Shown here: positions 22,876 to 29,403 of the stretch, one piece after another
Layout of the letters: the number at the start of each line of letters is the position of its first letter
Numbering within the stretch: the stretch's first letter is position 1
NCBI GenBank assembly: GCA_049423065.1
Contig: JBMSQB010000047.1
Location: 1 to 34,025 of the forward strand
Direction: 5' to 3'
Length of the DNA stretch: 34,025 bases
Source of the DNA: SYIM01 sp041182885
Lineage (GTDB): Bacteria; Pseudomonadota; Gammaproteobacteria; Burkholderiales; Burkholderiaceae_E
Position numbers and translations under genes: made by a program
Notes under the pieces: model-generated
What the model was told of the DNA's origin: nothing
The model's database searches: none
Seen by the model: only the letters and a program-made list of their open reading frames with translations

Positions 22876-24039
22876 TCAGGCAGACAAGCCTGCCATGGCC
22901 TGGCGCGAGATGATCACCCGCTGAACCTCGCTCGCACCTTCATAGATGCGCAGCGCGCGGATATCCCGATAAAGCTCCTCGGCCTTGTTGCCGCGGGTCA
23001 CACCCAGCCCGCCGAATATCTGGACCGCCTCATCGATCACGCGCTGCGCCGCCTCGGTGGCATGGAGCTTGGCCATCGATGACTCGCGCGTGACGCGACG
23101 CTTCTGCACATCGCGCGTCCAGGCGGAGCGATAGACCAGCAGCGCACTGGCATCGACATCAAGCGCCATGTCCGCGATCTTGCCCTGAATCAGCTGCTGC
23201 TCGATCAGCGCGCGCCCCATCACCATGCGGGTGGCCGCACGACGCATTGCATCATCGAGCGCCCGCCTGGCAAAGCCGAGCGCGGCCGCGCCCACGGTGG
23301 TTCGGAAGACATCGAGCGTGGCCATGGCAATCTTGAAGCCCTCGCCGGGCTGGCCCAGCAAGCGATCCGCCGGTACGAAACAACCGTCGAAGCGGATGGT
23401 GGCGACCGGGTGAGGCGAGATCATTTCAAGGCGCTCTTCAATGATGAATCCAGGCGTCTCGGCATCGACCACAAACGCCGAGAGGCCCTTCGCGCCCGGT
23501 GCCTCGCCCGTGCGCGCAAACACCACGTAGTGATCTGCAATACCACCGTTGGAAATCCAGGTTTTGACCCCATCGAGGCGCCAGCCTCCGGGCACCGCCG
23601 TGGCGAGCGTGCTCATGGCGGCCACGTCTGATCCCGCATCGGGTTCAGACAGCGCGAAGGCCGAGATACGCTCGCCAGACCGCACGCCCGGCAGCACCTT
23701 GTCGCGCAGCGCCTGGTCGGCAAAGAGCGTGATGGGCCCGGTACCCAGCCCCTGCATGGCAAACATCACTTCGATCAGGCCCGAGCGCCGCGCGAGAATC
23801 TCCCGGGCAAGGCAGATGGTGCGCACATCAAGGCCCGCTGCCCCCGCCCGCGGCACCACGGGCTCGAGCAGGCCGCTTGCGCCCAGGTCTCGAACAATGC
23901 TGCGGCAGAGCGCATCGAGCGCGTCCCCCTCGCAGTGCGCGGGCTCGGGTCGTGCCGCCACCCATGCCTCGAGGTGCGCGGCAAATTCTCGGTGACGAGG
24001 CTCAAAAAACGGCCATTCCAGAAACGTGGTGTCCGACAT
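22876..24039 (-). CDS. Acyl-CoA dehydrogenase
   Basis: A 387-residue flavoprotein of standard length. Visible are the N-terminal helical domain, FALSEPDAGSD (FAD/substrate strand), KTWISNGG, RFDGCFVPADRLLG, GEGFKIAM, and the C-terminal QIFGGLGVTRGNKAEELYRD. The catalytic base is Glu367 in IYEGASEVQRVIISR, the position used by short- and medium-chain enzymes. It would oxidise an acyl-CoA to the 2-enoyl-CoA, passing electrons to ETF; no etf genes are in the window. The ATG at 24039 was chosen because it gives the usual short start (MSDTTFLEWPF); upstream sequence holds palindromic repeats. It converges on the crotonase and follows the glutathione peroxidase gene on the same strand. Confidence 0.92.
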   Translation of the reverse strand: MSDTTFLEWPFFEPRHREFAAHLEAWVAARPEPAHCEGDALDALCRSIVRDLGASGLLEPVVPRAGAAGLDVRTICLAREILARRSGLIEVMFAMQGLGTGPITLFADQALRDKVLPGVRSGERISAFALSEPDAGSDVAAMSTLATAVPGGWRLDGVKTWISNGGIADHYVVFARTGEAPGAKGLSAFVVDAETPGFIIEERLEMISPHPVATIRFDGCFVPADRLLGQPGEGFKIAMATLDVFRTTVGAAALGFARRALDDAMRRAATRMVMGRALIEQQLIQGKIADMALDVDASALLVYRSAWTRDVQKRRVTRESSMAKLHATEAAQRVIDEAVQIFGGLGVTRGNKAEELYRDIRALRIYEGASEVQRVIISRQAMAGLSA

Positions 24040-24056
24040 CGGCGGTATTCCAATCT

Positions 24057-24110
24057 TGGCTCGCGGGCGCTCGCCCGCAAGGGGTGGCACGCGGGCGCTC
24101 GCCCGCGAGG
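24057..24110. repeat. Two tandem palindromic repeats, 28-bp period
   Basis: Two 26-base direct repeats (24057-24082 and 24085-24110) differ at only two positions. Each contains the perfect palindrome GCGGGCGCTCGCCCGC (24063-24078 and 24091-24106), able to form a hairpin with an 8-bp G/C arm. They lie between the glutathione peroxidase stop and the acyl-CoA dehydrogenase start, both on the minus strand. They resemble REP-type elements and could end or stabilise the peroxidase transcript. Confidence 0.8.
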
Positions 24111-24122
24111 AAAGCCATGAAC

Positions 24123-24806
24123 TCAGGTGACAGCGAGCGCCTTTTCTATTGCGGTGACCAGCTCGCGCGATTCGGGCGCAACCCGACTTGGATAATGTGC
24201 AACCGGCTGCCCCGACCGACTGACGAGATATTTGTGGAAATTCCAGCGGGGCGCCTGACCGGTGATCCGCGCCAGCTCGGCGTGAAGCGGATTGGCCGAC
24301 GCACCCGTGACCGACGTTTTCGCGAACATGGGAAAGCGTACGCCATAGGTGTTGAAGCACACCTCGCCGATCTGCTGGCTGGTGCCGGGCTCCTGTTGGC
24401 CAAAGTCGTTGGACGGAAAGCCGAGAATGACCAGACCGCGCGACGCAAATCGGCCGTGCAATTTCTCCAGGCCCTCATACTGCGGCGTAAAGCCACACTG
24501 ACTGGCGGTATTGACCACCAGAAGCACTTTGCCGGCGAAGCCGCACAAGGATACCGGCGCGTCGTCCTGTAGCCTCGGAAACACATGATTCAAGAGCGAC
24601 GGGCAGGCACCCGACGCAGCTGCGCCTCCGGCCGCCGCGGAGCCAGAGGCCGCTACCACCTGTGATACGCCCCCCCCAACGCCCAGGGCTGCGGCACGCA
24701 ACAACACCGGTGCGCCCAGTGCGATGCCCGAGCGCAGCGCGCGACGCCGGCCGGAGTCAGACGGCCCGCTTGCTCGAGGAAAAAATGGTGTCGGGAAGAC
24801 TTGCAT
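24123..24806 (-). CDS. Exported glutathione peroxidase-family thiol peroxidase
   Basis: A 227-residue protein of which residues ~85-227 form the glutathione peroxidase domain: Cys104 in NTASQCGFTPQYEGLE (the Sec/Cys nucleophile), Gln138 in FGQQEPG, and W188-N189 in RWNFHKYL. These enzymes reduce hydroperoxides, usually with thioredoxin in bacteria. The first ~65 residues are extra: SGRRRALRSGIALGAPVLLRAAAL looks like a twin-arginine signal, and a Gly/Ala-rich linker follows, so the enzyme is probably periplasmic. The common resolving-cysteine site FPCNQF reads FPSNDF here, though Cys150 could substitute. It is divergent from a GST gene with only 26 bases between starts. Confidence 0.88.
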   Translation of the reverse strand: MQVFPTPFFPRASGPSDSGRRRALRSGIALGAPVLLRAAALGVGGGVSQVVAASGSAAAGGAAASGACPSLLNHVFPRLQDDAPVSLCGFAGKVLLVVNTASQCGFTPQYEGLEKLHGRFASRGLVILGFPSNDFGQQEPGTSQQIGEVCFNTYGVRFPMFAKTSVTGASANPLHAELARITGQAPRWNFHKYLVSRSGQPVAHYPSRVAPESRELVTAIEKALAVT

Positions 24807-24819
24807 GACTTTCGAACGC

Positions 24820-24825
24820 TAAAAT
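24820..24825 (+). promoter_or_regulatory. Possible -10 element of a leaderless GST transcript
   Basis: TAAAAT lies seven bases before the GST ATG at 24833, so transcription would begin at or next to the start codon. No good -35 is seen at standard spacing, and the gap to the divergent gene is only 26 bases. Confidence 0.3.
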
Positions 24826-24832
24826 TGATCGG

Positions 24833-25468
24833 ATGAAACTCTACATCACCGCCGGTTCCCCCTATGCCCGGATGGCCCGCATGATGGTCATCGAAAAGGG
24901 ACTGCAGTCGCGTGTGGGCGAACATCTCGCCCAGACCCGGGTGGCCGACAGCCCTTATTACCCGATCAGCGTGTCCGGACGCGTCCCCTACCTGATATGC
25001 GAAGACGGTGAGGGTCTGGAGGGGTCGGTCGCCATCTGCGACTATCTCGACAGCCTGGTGGGTGCGCCACTGCTCACGCGTCCTGCACCCTCTGAAGCCC
25101 TTGCGGTTACTCGACTCGACGCCCGCGCCACCTCCCTGCTGGACGGTCTGGCAGTCTGGTTCCGCGAACTGGTGCGGCCTGCCGATGAACGCTCGCCGAC
25201 CGTCATTCAGCATGAGCATGCCCGCGCCGAGCGCCTGCTGTCCTGGTGGGAGACCCAGATCGGGCATCGCTGGATGCACGGTCCCTTCAATCACGCCCAG
25301 CTCACGCTGGGATGCGCGCTTGCGTTCGCGCTCAAGATTCGCGGCTTCGAGTGGCGCCCCGATCGACCCGCGCTTGCCGCGTGGTTCGAGGCGTTCAGCC
25401 GTCGGCCCTCATTCGCGGCCACCGAGCCGCCAGCCTCCAGAAAACAGCCTGCGGAGACGCCGAAATGA
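24833..25468 (+). CDS. Glutathione S-transferase family protein
   Basis: A 211-residue GST. The thioredoxin-like domain (1-78) starts KLYITAGSPYARMARMM, with Ser9 in the usual catalytic position, then the cis-Pro GRVPYL and the glutathione-binding LEGSVAICDYL. The helical C-terminal domain (90-200) contains WMHGPFNHAQLTLGCALAF. GSTs conjugate or reduce electrophiles in the cytoplasm. Its ATG follows a TAAAAT box by seven bases. The stop overlaps the ATG of a Bug receptor (ATGA). It is divergent from the peroxidase, suggesting a shared link to peroxide or electrophile handling. Confidence 0.9.
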   Translation: MKLYITAGSPYARMARMMVIEKGLQSRVGEHLAQTRVADSPYYPISVSGRVPYLICEDGEGLEGSVAICDYLDSLVGAPLLTRPAPSEALAVTRLDARATSLLDGLAVWFRELVRPADERSPTVIQHEHARAERLLSWWETQIGHRWMHGPFNHAQLTLGCALAFALKIRGFEWRPDRPALAAWFEAFSRRPSFAATEPPASRKQPAETPK

Positions 25469-26460
25469 ATACGGTGACACGGCGACACCTCATCCTCGCG
25501 ACCGCCGCCGCCACGTTGGCGGCCCCCTCCTCGGCGCAGACCTTCCCCTCGCGCCCGGTTCGCCTGGTCGTTCCCTACCCGCCAGGTGGCCCGCTGGATC
25601 TGGCGGCGCGTGCACTTGCCGAGGCCATGCGTGAACCGCTTGGCGGCACGGTCATTGTCGAGAATCGCAGCGGAGCAGGCGGCAACCTGGGGGCCGACCA
25701 TGTTGCGAAATCACCGGCCGACGGCTATTCGCTCCTGATCGGTGCGGTTGCCACGCATGCCATCAACCCCTCGCTCTATCCGCGCATGCCGTATGACGCC
25801 GAGCGCGACTTCGCACCGATCTCGCTGATCGCGGTGGTCCCCAATGTTCTGGTGCTTAACGAGGCGTTCGCGCAGCGCGAATCAATCCGCACCGTCGACG
25901 ACTTTGTCGCAGTTCTCAGGCGCCGACCCGGCGCGTTTCAATTCGCATCGGGCGGCAACGGCAGCGCAGGACACCTCGCGGGAGAGCTCTTCAAACAGCA
26001 GACGCAGACCTTCGCGGTGCACATCCCATACCGGGGCGCGGGGCCCGCACAGCTTGCCCTGATGTCGGGCGAAGTACAGTTCATGTTCGACAACCTGGCC
26101 TCGGCCGCCCCGCGCATCCGCGAAGGCCGGATTCTGCCGCTTGGCCTCACCACCGTCTCGCGTACGCCCGCCATGCCCGAACTGGCGCCGCTTTCCGAGT
26201 TGTCGCCACGCGAACTCAAGGGCTTTGACATCAGTACCTGGTACGGCCTGTTCGCGCCCGCTGGCACGCCGCGGGCCATCATCGACCGTCTTCGCGGGGC
26301 ACTGCTTGAAGCCATGAAGAGCGAGCGCTTCATGCAAACCATGCGCACCCAGGCGGCCGCCGCCTCCCCGACCACGCCCGAAGCCTTTGCCCAGCTGATC
26401 CGGACCGAGGCGGCGAAATACAAGGAACTGGTGGCGCGATCCGGCGCCACCATCGACTGA
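25465..26460 (+). CDS. Bug/TctC-family periplasmic substrate-binding protein
   Basis: A 331-residue receptor, third of its family in the window. The signal region MNTVTRRHLILATAAATLAAPSSAQ carries T-R-R-H-L-I, which is Tat-like, and ends at an AxA-Q junction. Mature hallmarks are FPSRPVRLVVPYPPGGPLDLAARAL, ENRSGAGGNLGADHV, PADGYSLLIG and IPYRGAGPAQLALMSGE. It would bind a small carboxylate in the periplasm. The start overlaps the GST stop by 4 bases; upstream in-frame sequence is antisense to nothing useful and overlaps GST, so it was excluded. An ABM-domain gene follows 36 bases later. No TctA/TctB is present. Confidence 0.92.
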   Translation: MNTVTRRHLILATAAATLAAPSSAQTFPSRPVRLVVPYPPGGPLDLAARALAEAMREPLGGTVIVENRSGAGGNLGADHVAKSPADGYSLLIGAVATHAINPSLYPRMPYDAERDFAPISLIAVVPNVLVLNEAFAQRESIRTVDDFVAVLRRRPGAFQFASGGNGSAGHLAGELFKQQTQTFAVHIPYRGAGPAQLALMSGEVQFMFDNLASAAPRIREGRILPLGLTTVSRTPAMPELAPLSELSPRELKGFDISTWYGLFAPAGTPRAIIDRLRGALLEAMKSERFMQTMRTQAAAASPTTPEAFAQLIRTEAAKYKELVARSGATID

Positions 26461-26496
26461 TCCGGCAGCGTCCGGGTGTGTTTTGAGGAGATCTTC

Positions 26497-26805
26497 GTGA
26501 TTCACGTCGTCGCTGTCATCACCACCAAGCCGGGCCTGCGCGATACCGTGCTGCAGGCCTTTCGCGCCAACGTGCCTGCGGTCCTCGCCGAAGATGGCTG
26601 CATCGAATACGGCGCCGTCGTCGATCCGGCCGAGGCGCCCGCGTTTCACACGCCGATCGGCCCCGACACCTTCATGGTGATCGAGAAATGGGCCTCACGC
26701 GAGGCATTGGAGGCCCATGCCAGAAGTGCCCACATGGCGGCCTATGCAGGCCGCACACGCGAGCACATCGCCAAGCGCCTGGTCCATGTGCTGAACGGAA
26801 TCTGA
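26497..26805 (+). CDS. ABM-domain (antibiotic biosynthesis monooxygenase) protein
   Basis: A 102-residue ferredoxin-like alpha+beta protein. IHVVAVITTKPGLRDTVLQAFRA opens the fold; GCIEYGAV, FMVIEKWASREALEAHARS and a His pair in RSAHMAAYA follow the ABM/YgiN pattern. Relatives are cofactor-free quinol monooxygenases, haem-degrading enzymes and isomerases. The GTG start at 26497 is supported by GAGGAG seven bases upstream; a GTG at 26476 would put that Shine-Dalgarno inside the gene. It is the last gene of a GST-Bug-ABM unit and ends five bases before a strong terminator. Confidence 0.85.
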   Translation: MIHVVAVITTKPGLRDTVLQAFRANVPAVLAEDGCIEYGAVVDPAEAPAFHTPIGPDTFMVIEKWASREALEAHARSAHMAAYAGRTREHIAKRLVHVLNGI

Positions 26806-26810
26806 CCGGC

Positions 26811-26847
26811 GCGCCCTGGGCTAGAAAATGGCCAGGGCGCTGTTTTT
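26811..26847 (+). terminator. Rho-independent terminator after the GST-Bug-ABM operon
   Basis: A perfect 9-bp stem (GCGCCCTGG 26811-26819 with CCAGGGCGC 26832-26840, 12-base loop) is followed by TGTTTTT. The 3' arm and the T tract lie within the last codons of the convergent hydro-lyase gene. On the minus strand the stem has no T run, so it works in one direction. Confidence 0.8.
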
Positions 26848-27633
26848 CAGATCGGTCACCAGCATGTAGCCGGGCGCGTGGGTGATGCAGAATTCAGGCC
26901 GGGCTGCGGCGCTGACGGCCTGGGGCGTCACGCCGCAGGCCCAGAACACCGGCAGTTCATCCTCGCGTACCTCGATCGGATCGCCATAGTCGGGGCGGGC
27001 GATATCGTTGATGCCGATGAGCCCGGGCAGACCCAGATGCACCGGCGCCCCGTGTACCGACGGAAACCGCGAGGTGATCTGCACCGCGCGAATGGCATCG
27101 GCCGGTCGCAGGGGGCGCATGGACACCACCATCGGGCCATGAAAAACACCGGCGGGCCGGGTCGGGATCGAAGTGCGATACATCGGCACGTTTGAACCGC
27201 AGTCGATATGCCGCATCGGCAGACCCGCTTCAACCAGCGCTTCCTCGAACGAAAATGAACATCCGAGCACGAAGCTCACCAGGTCGTCGCGCCAGAAGTC
27301 GCGAACATCGGAAACCTCGGCAACCAGTTCCCCATGCCGCCAGACCCGGTATCGGGGCAGATCGGTTCGGATGTCCAGGTCGTCACCGAGCGCGGGTAGT
27401 CTGGGGTCACCCGGCGCGGACGTGGCAAGCACCGGGCAGGGGCGCGGATTCTGCTGGCAGAAGCGCAGGAAATCATGGGCGAGTGCCGCGGGAAGGATGG
27501 CAAGGTTGCCCTGCACATAACCGGGCGCCATACCTGCCGTGGGCCGGCTGGCCTCACCGCGGCGAACCGCGAGCCTTGCCTCGCGCCCGGAGGCAAACAC
27601 CTGGAACGAGGCCATTCCTGATTCGGCATTCAT
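26821..27633 (-). CDS. DUF1445 putative hydro-lyase (D-glutamate cyclase-like)
   Basis: A 270-residue DUF1445 protein (YcsI/putative hydro-lyase family). Conserved blocks in order are GMAPGYVQGNLAILPAALA, FCQQNPRPCP, DIRTDLPRYRVW, FVLGCSFSFEEAL, CGSNVPMYRTSIP, and THAPGYMLVTDL at the end. The mammalian relative DGLUCY has D-glutamate cyclase activity; most bacterial members are untested and are often near carboxylate transporters. The ATG is preceded by GGAG eight bases upstream. Its last codons form one arm of the opposite strand's terminator. It is divergent from the thiolase-like gene. A dehydrating or lactamising role on a hydroxy/amino acid is inferred. Confidence 0.85.
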   Translation of the reverse strand: MNAESGMASFQVFASGREARLAVRRGEASRPTAGMAPGYVQGNLAILPAALAHDFLRFCQQNPRPCPVLATSAPGDPRLPALGDDLDIRTDLPRYRVWRHGELVAEVSDVRDFWRDDLVSFVLGCSFSFEEALVEAGLPMRHIDCGSNVPMYRTSIPTRPAGVFHGPMVVSMRPLRPADAIRAVQITSRFPSVHGAPVHLGLPGLIGINDIARPDYGDPIEVREDELPVFWACGVTPQAVSAAARPEFCITHAPGYMLVTDLKNSALAIF

Positions 27634-27680
27634 TCTGAAGTCTCCAGCAGGCAGATCGGGGGATGCGATCCGGTTGATCC

Positions 27681-27705
27681 GGAATGGTACTTCATGGACC
27701 GTTCC
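27681..27705. promoter_or_regulatory. Imperfect inverted repeat in the divergent control region
   Basis: GGAATGGT (27681-27688) and ACCGTTCC (27698-27705) match as an inverted repeat with one mismatch and a 9-base spacer, between the divergent hydro-lyase and thiolase-like genes. Next to it, GATCCGG occurs twice (27667-27673 and 27676-27682). It could be a regulator site. Confidence 0.35.
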
Positions 27706-27787
27706 GAGCGCCGCACTCGCGTCCCGAGCCGTGCGTGCGAATTCTGTAGAGTGCCGTTCATCCTGCCATCAACCGGAAGCCGACACG

Positions 27788-28954
27788 ATGAGTATTCGAG
27801 GCAAGGCCCACATCATTGGTGCGTATGAGCACCCCACCCGTCTTGCGCCGGACAAGAGCGTGGCTCAACTGCACATGGAGTGCGCGCTCGGCGCAGTCCG
27901 CGACGCCGGGCTCACACTGGCCGATGTTGACGGCTACTTCTGCGCGGGCGATGCCCCCGGGCTGGGCGCGCTCAGCATGATCGAGTACATGGGCATTCGT
28001 CCGCGCCACATCGACACCACCGAGACCGGTGGCTCGTCCTATCTGATTCACGTCTCGCACGCGGCCCAGGCCATCGCTGCAGGACATTGCAACGTCGCCC
28101 TGATCACGCTCGCCGGACGCCCACGGTCGGAGGCGTCCAGCGGCCTTCAGCCACGAAATTTTGGCGCGAACATTCCCGACCAGCCTTTTGAAGCGCCCTT
28201 TGGCCCGCTCACCATCAACAGCTACGCCCTGGTGGCTGCTCGCCACATGCACGAGTTCGGGACGACCGCCGAGCAACTCGCCTGGATCAAGGTGGCCGCA
28301 TCGCATCATGCCCAGCACAATCCGCACGCCATGCTGCGCCAGGTGCTCACCGTGGACGAGGTGCTCGCTTCGCCCATGGTGTCGGACCCGATCCGCCGCA
28401 TGGATTGCTGTGTGGTGTCTGACGGAGGCGGTGCCCTGATCGTCGCCCGACCTGAAATCGCGCGCACGCTCAAGCGTCCGCTGGTGCAGATCCGGGGCGC
28501 CGGCGAGTTTGTGAAGGGACTGAATGGGGGCCGCGTCGACCTCAGCTACTCGGGGGCCCGGCACTCGGGCGCTGCAGCCTTCGCCGAGGCTGGCCTCACA
28601 CCCGCCGACATTCAGTATGTCTCCATCTACGACAGCTTCACCATCACCGTGCTCATGCAGCTCGAGGATCTGGGGTTCTGCGAGAAAGGCCAGGGCGGCC
28701 GGTTTGTCTCCGACGGCAACCTGATCGCGGGCAGCGGCCGCCTGCCGTTCAATACCGATGGCGGTGGCCTCTGCAGCAATCATCCCGCGAACCGTGGCGG
28801 CATCACCAAGGTGATCGAAGCGGTGCGCCAGTTGCGCGGCGAAGCCCACCCGGCGGTTCAGGTGCCGGGTTGCACGCTCGCGCTCGCCCAGGGCACCGGC
28901 GGCCAGCTCGGGGCCCGCCACGGCAGCTCAACACTGATTCTCGAGAGGGTTTGA
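27788..28954 (+). CDS. Thiolase-fold (SCP-x-like) protein lacking the nucleophilic cysteine
   Basis: A 388-residue thiolase-like protein of the acetyl-CoA acetyltransferase/lipid-transfer group. The N-terminal half gives IIGAYEHPTR, DVDGYFCAG, and TTETGGSSYLIHVSHAAQAI (77-96) where thiolases place their Cys nucleophile; here the site is Gly-Gly-Ser. The C-terminal half has VSIYDSFTITVLMQLEDLG, CSNHPANRGG (the His site) and LALAQGTGGQ. Members like this pair with DUF35/OB-fold proteins, as ChsH2-DUF35 and thiolase-like aldolases do in steroid side-chain degradation (retro-aldol on a CoA ester). The DUF35 partner follows two bases later. An aldolase role is more plausible than thiolysis. Confidence 0.85.
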   Translation: MSIRGKAHIIGAYEHPTRLAPDKSVAQLHMECALGAVRDAGLTLADVDGYFCAGDAPGLGALSMIEYMGIRPRHIDTTETGGSSYLIHVSHAAQAIAAGHCNVALITLAGRPRSEASSGLQPRNFGANIPDQPFEAPFGPLTINSYALVAARHMHEFGTTAEQLAWIKVAASHHAQHNPHAMLRQVLTVDEVLASPMVSDPIRRMDCCVVSDGGGALIVARPEIARTLKRPLVQIRGAGEFVKGLNGGRVDLSYSGARHSGAAAFAEAGLTPADIQYVSIYDSFTITVLMQLEDLGFCEKGQGGRFVSDGNLIAGSGRLPFNTDGGGLCSNHPANRGGITKVIEAVRQLRGEAHPAVQVPGCTLALAQGTGGQLGARHGSSTLILERV

Positions 28955-28956
28955 AC

Positions 28957-29358
28957 ATGGCCACGCCATACCAGGATCGCAAGCTGCCCGCCCCGGTCAT
29001 CTACCCCGAAAACCAGCCCTTCTGGGACGCCGCGGGTCGCGGCGAATTGCTGATTCCGCACTGCGCGGCTTGCGGCCCATACTGGTATCCACGCCCTTAC
29101 TGCCCGCATTGCGGTGGCGACCAGACCGAGCTGAAACGCTCAGCCGGCCGCGGCGTGGTGTATTCGCTCAGCATCACACGCCGCGCTGGCCCCATCGCCT
29201 ACGCCATCGCGTACGTCACGCTCGACGAAGGTGTCACCATCATGACCAACCTTGCCGACTGCGACCTGGACTCGGTTCGAATCGGTGATCGGGTTGAAGT
29301 CGTGTTCAAGCCCACTGACGGCGGGCCGCCGGTGCCAATGTTCCGGCCTGTTGGCTGA
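28957..29358 (+). CDS. DUF35 zinc-ribbon/OB-fold protein, thiolase partner
   Basis: A 133-residue protein. A rubredoxin-like zinc ribbon is formed by C36-x2-C39 and C49-x2-C52 (CAACGPYWYPRPYCPHCGG); an OB-fold strand set follows (GRGVVYSLSITRR, AYAIAYVTLDEGV, IGDRVEVVF). The N-terminal helix FWDAAGRGELLIPHC is the usual family start. Such proteins bind the thiolase-like partner and help hold CoA substrates. The start lies two bases after the thiolase-like stop, so the two are coupled. A hairpin (29372-29395) lies after its stop. Confidence 0.9.
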   Translation: MATPYQDRKLPAPVIYPENQPFWDAAGRGELLIPHCAACGPYWYPRPYCPHCGGDQTELKRSAGRGVVYSLSITRRAGPIAYAIAYVTLDEGVTIMTNLADCDLDSVRIGDRVEVVFKPTDGGPPVPMFRPVG

Positions 29359-29371
29359 CCCGTTCGCGACA

Positions 29372-29395
29372 GCGGGCAGCGCTGCGGCTGCCCGC
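29372..29395. terminator. Hairpin between convergent DUF35 and DUF5666 genes
   Basis: A perfect 9-bp stem GCGGGCAGC/GCTGCCCGC with a 6-base loop lies in the 45-base gap between convergent stops. There is no T tract on either side; it may serve both transcripts as a weak terminator. Confidence 0.5.
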
Positions 29396-29403
29396 CCCAG
29401 CCG

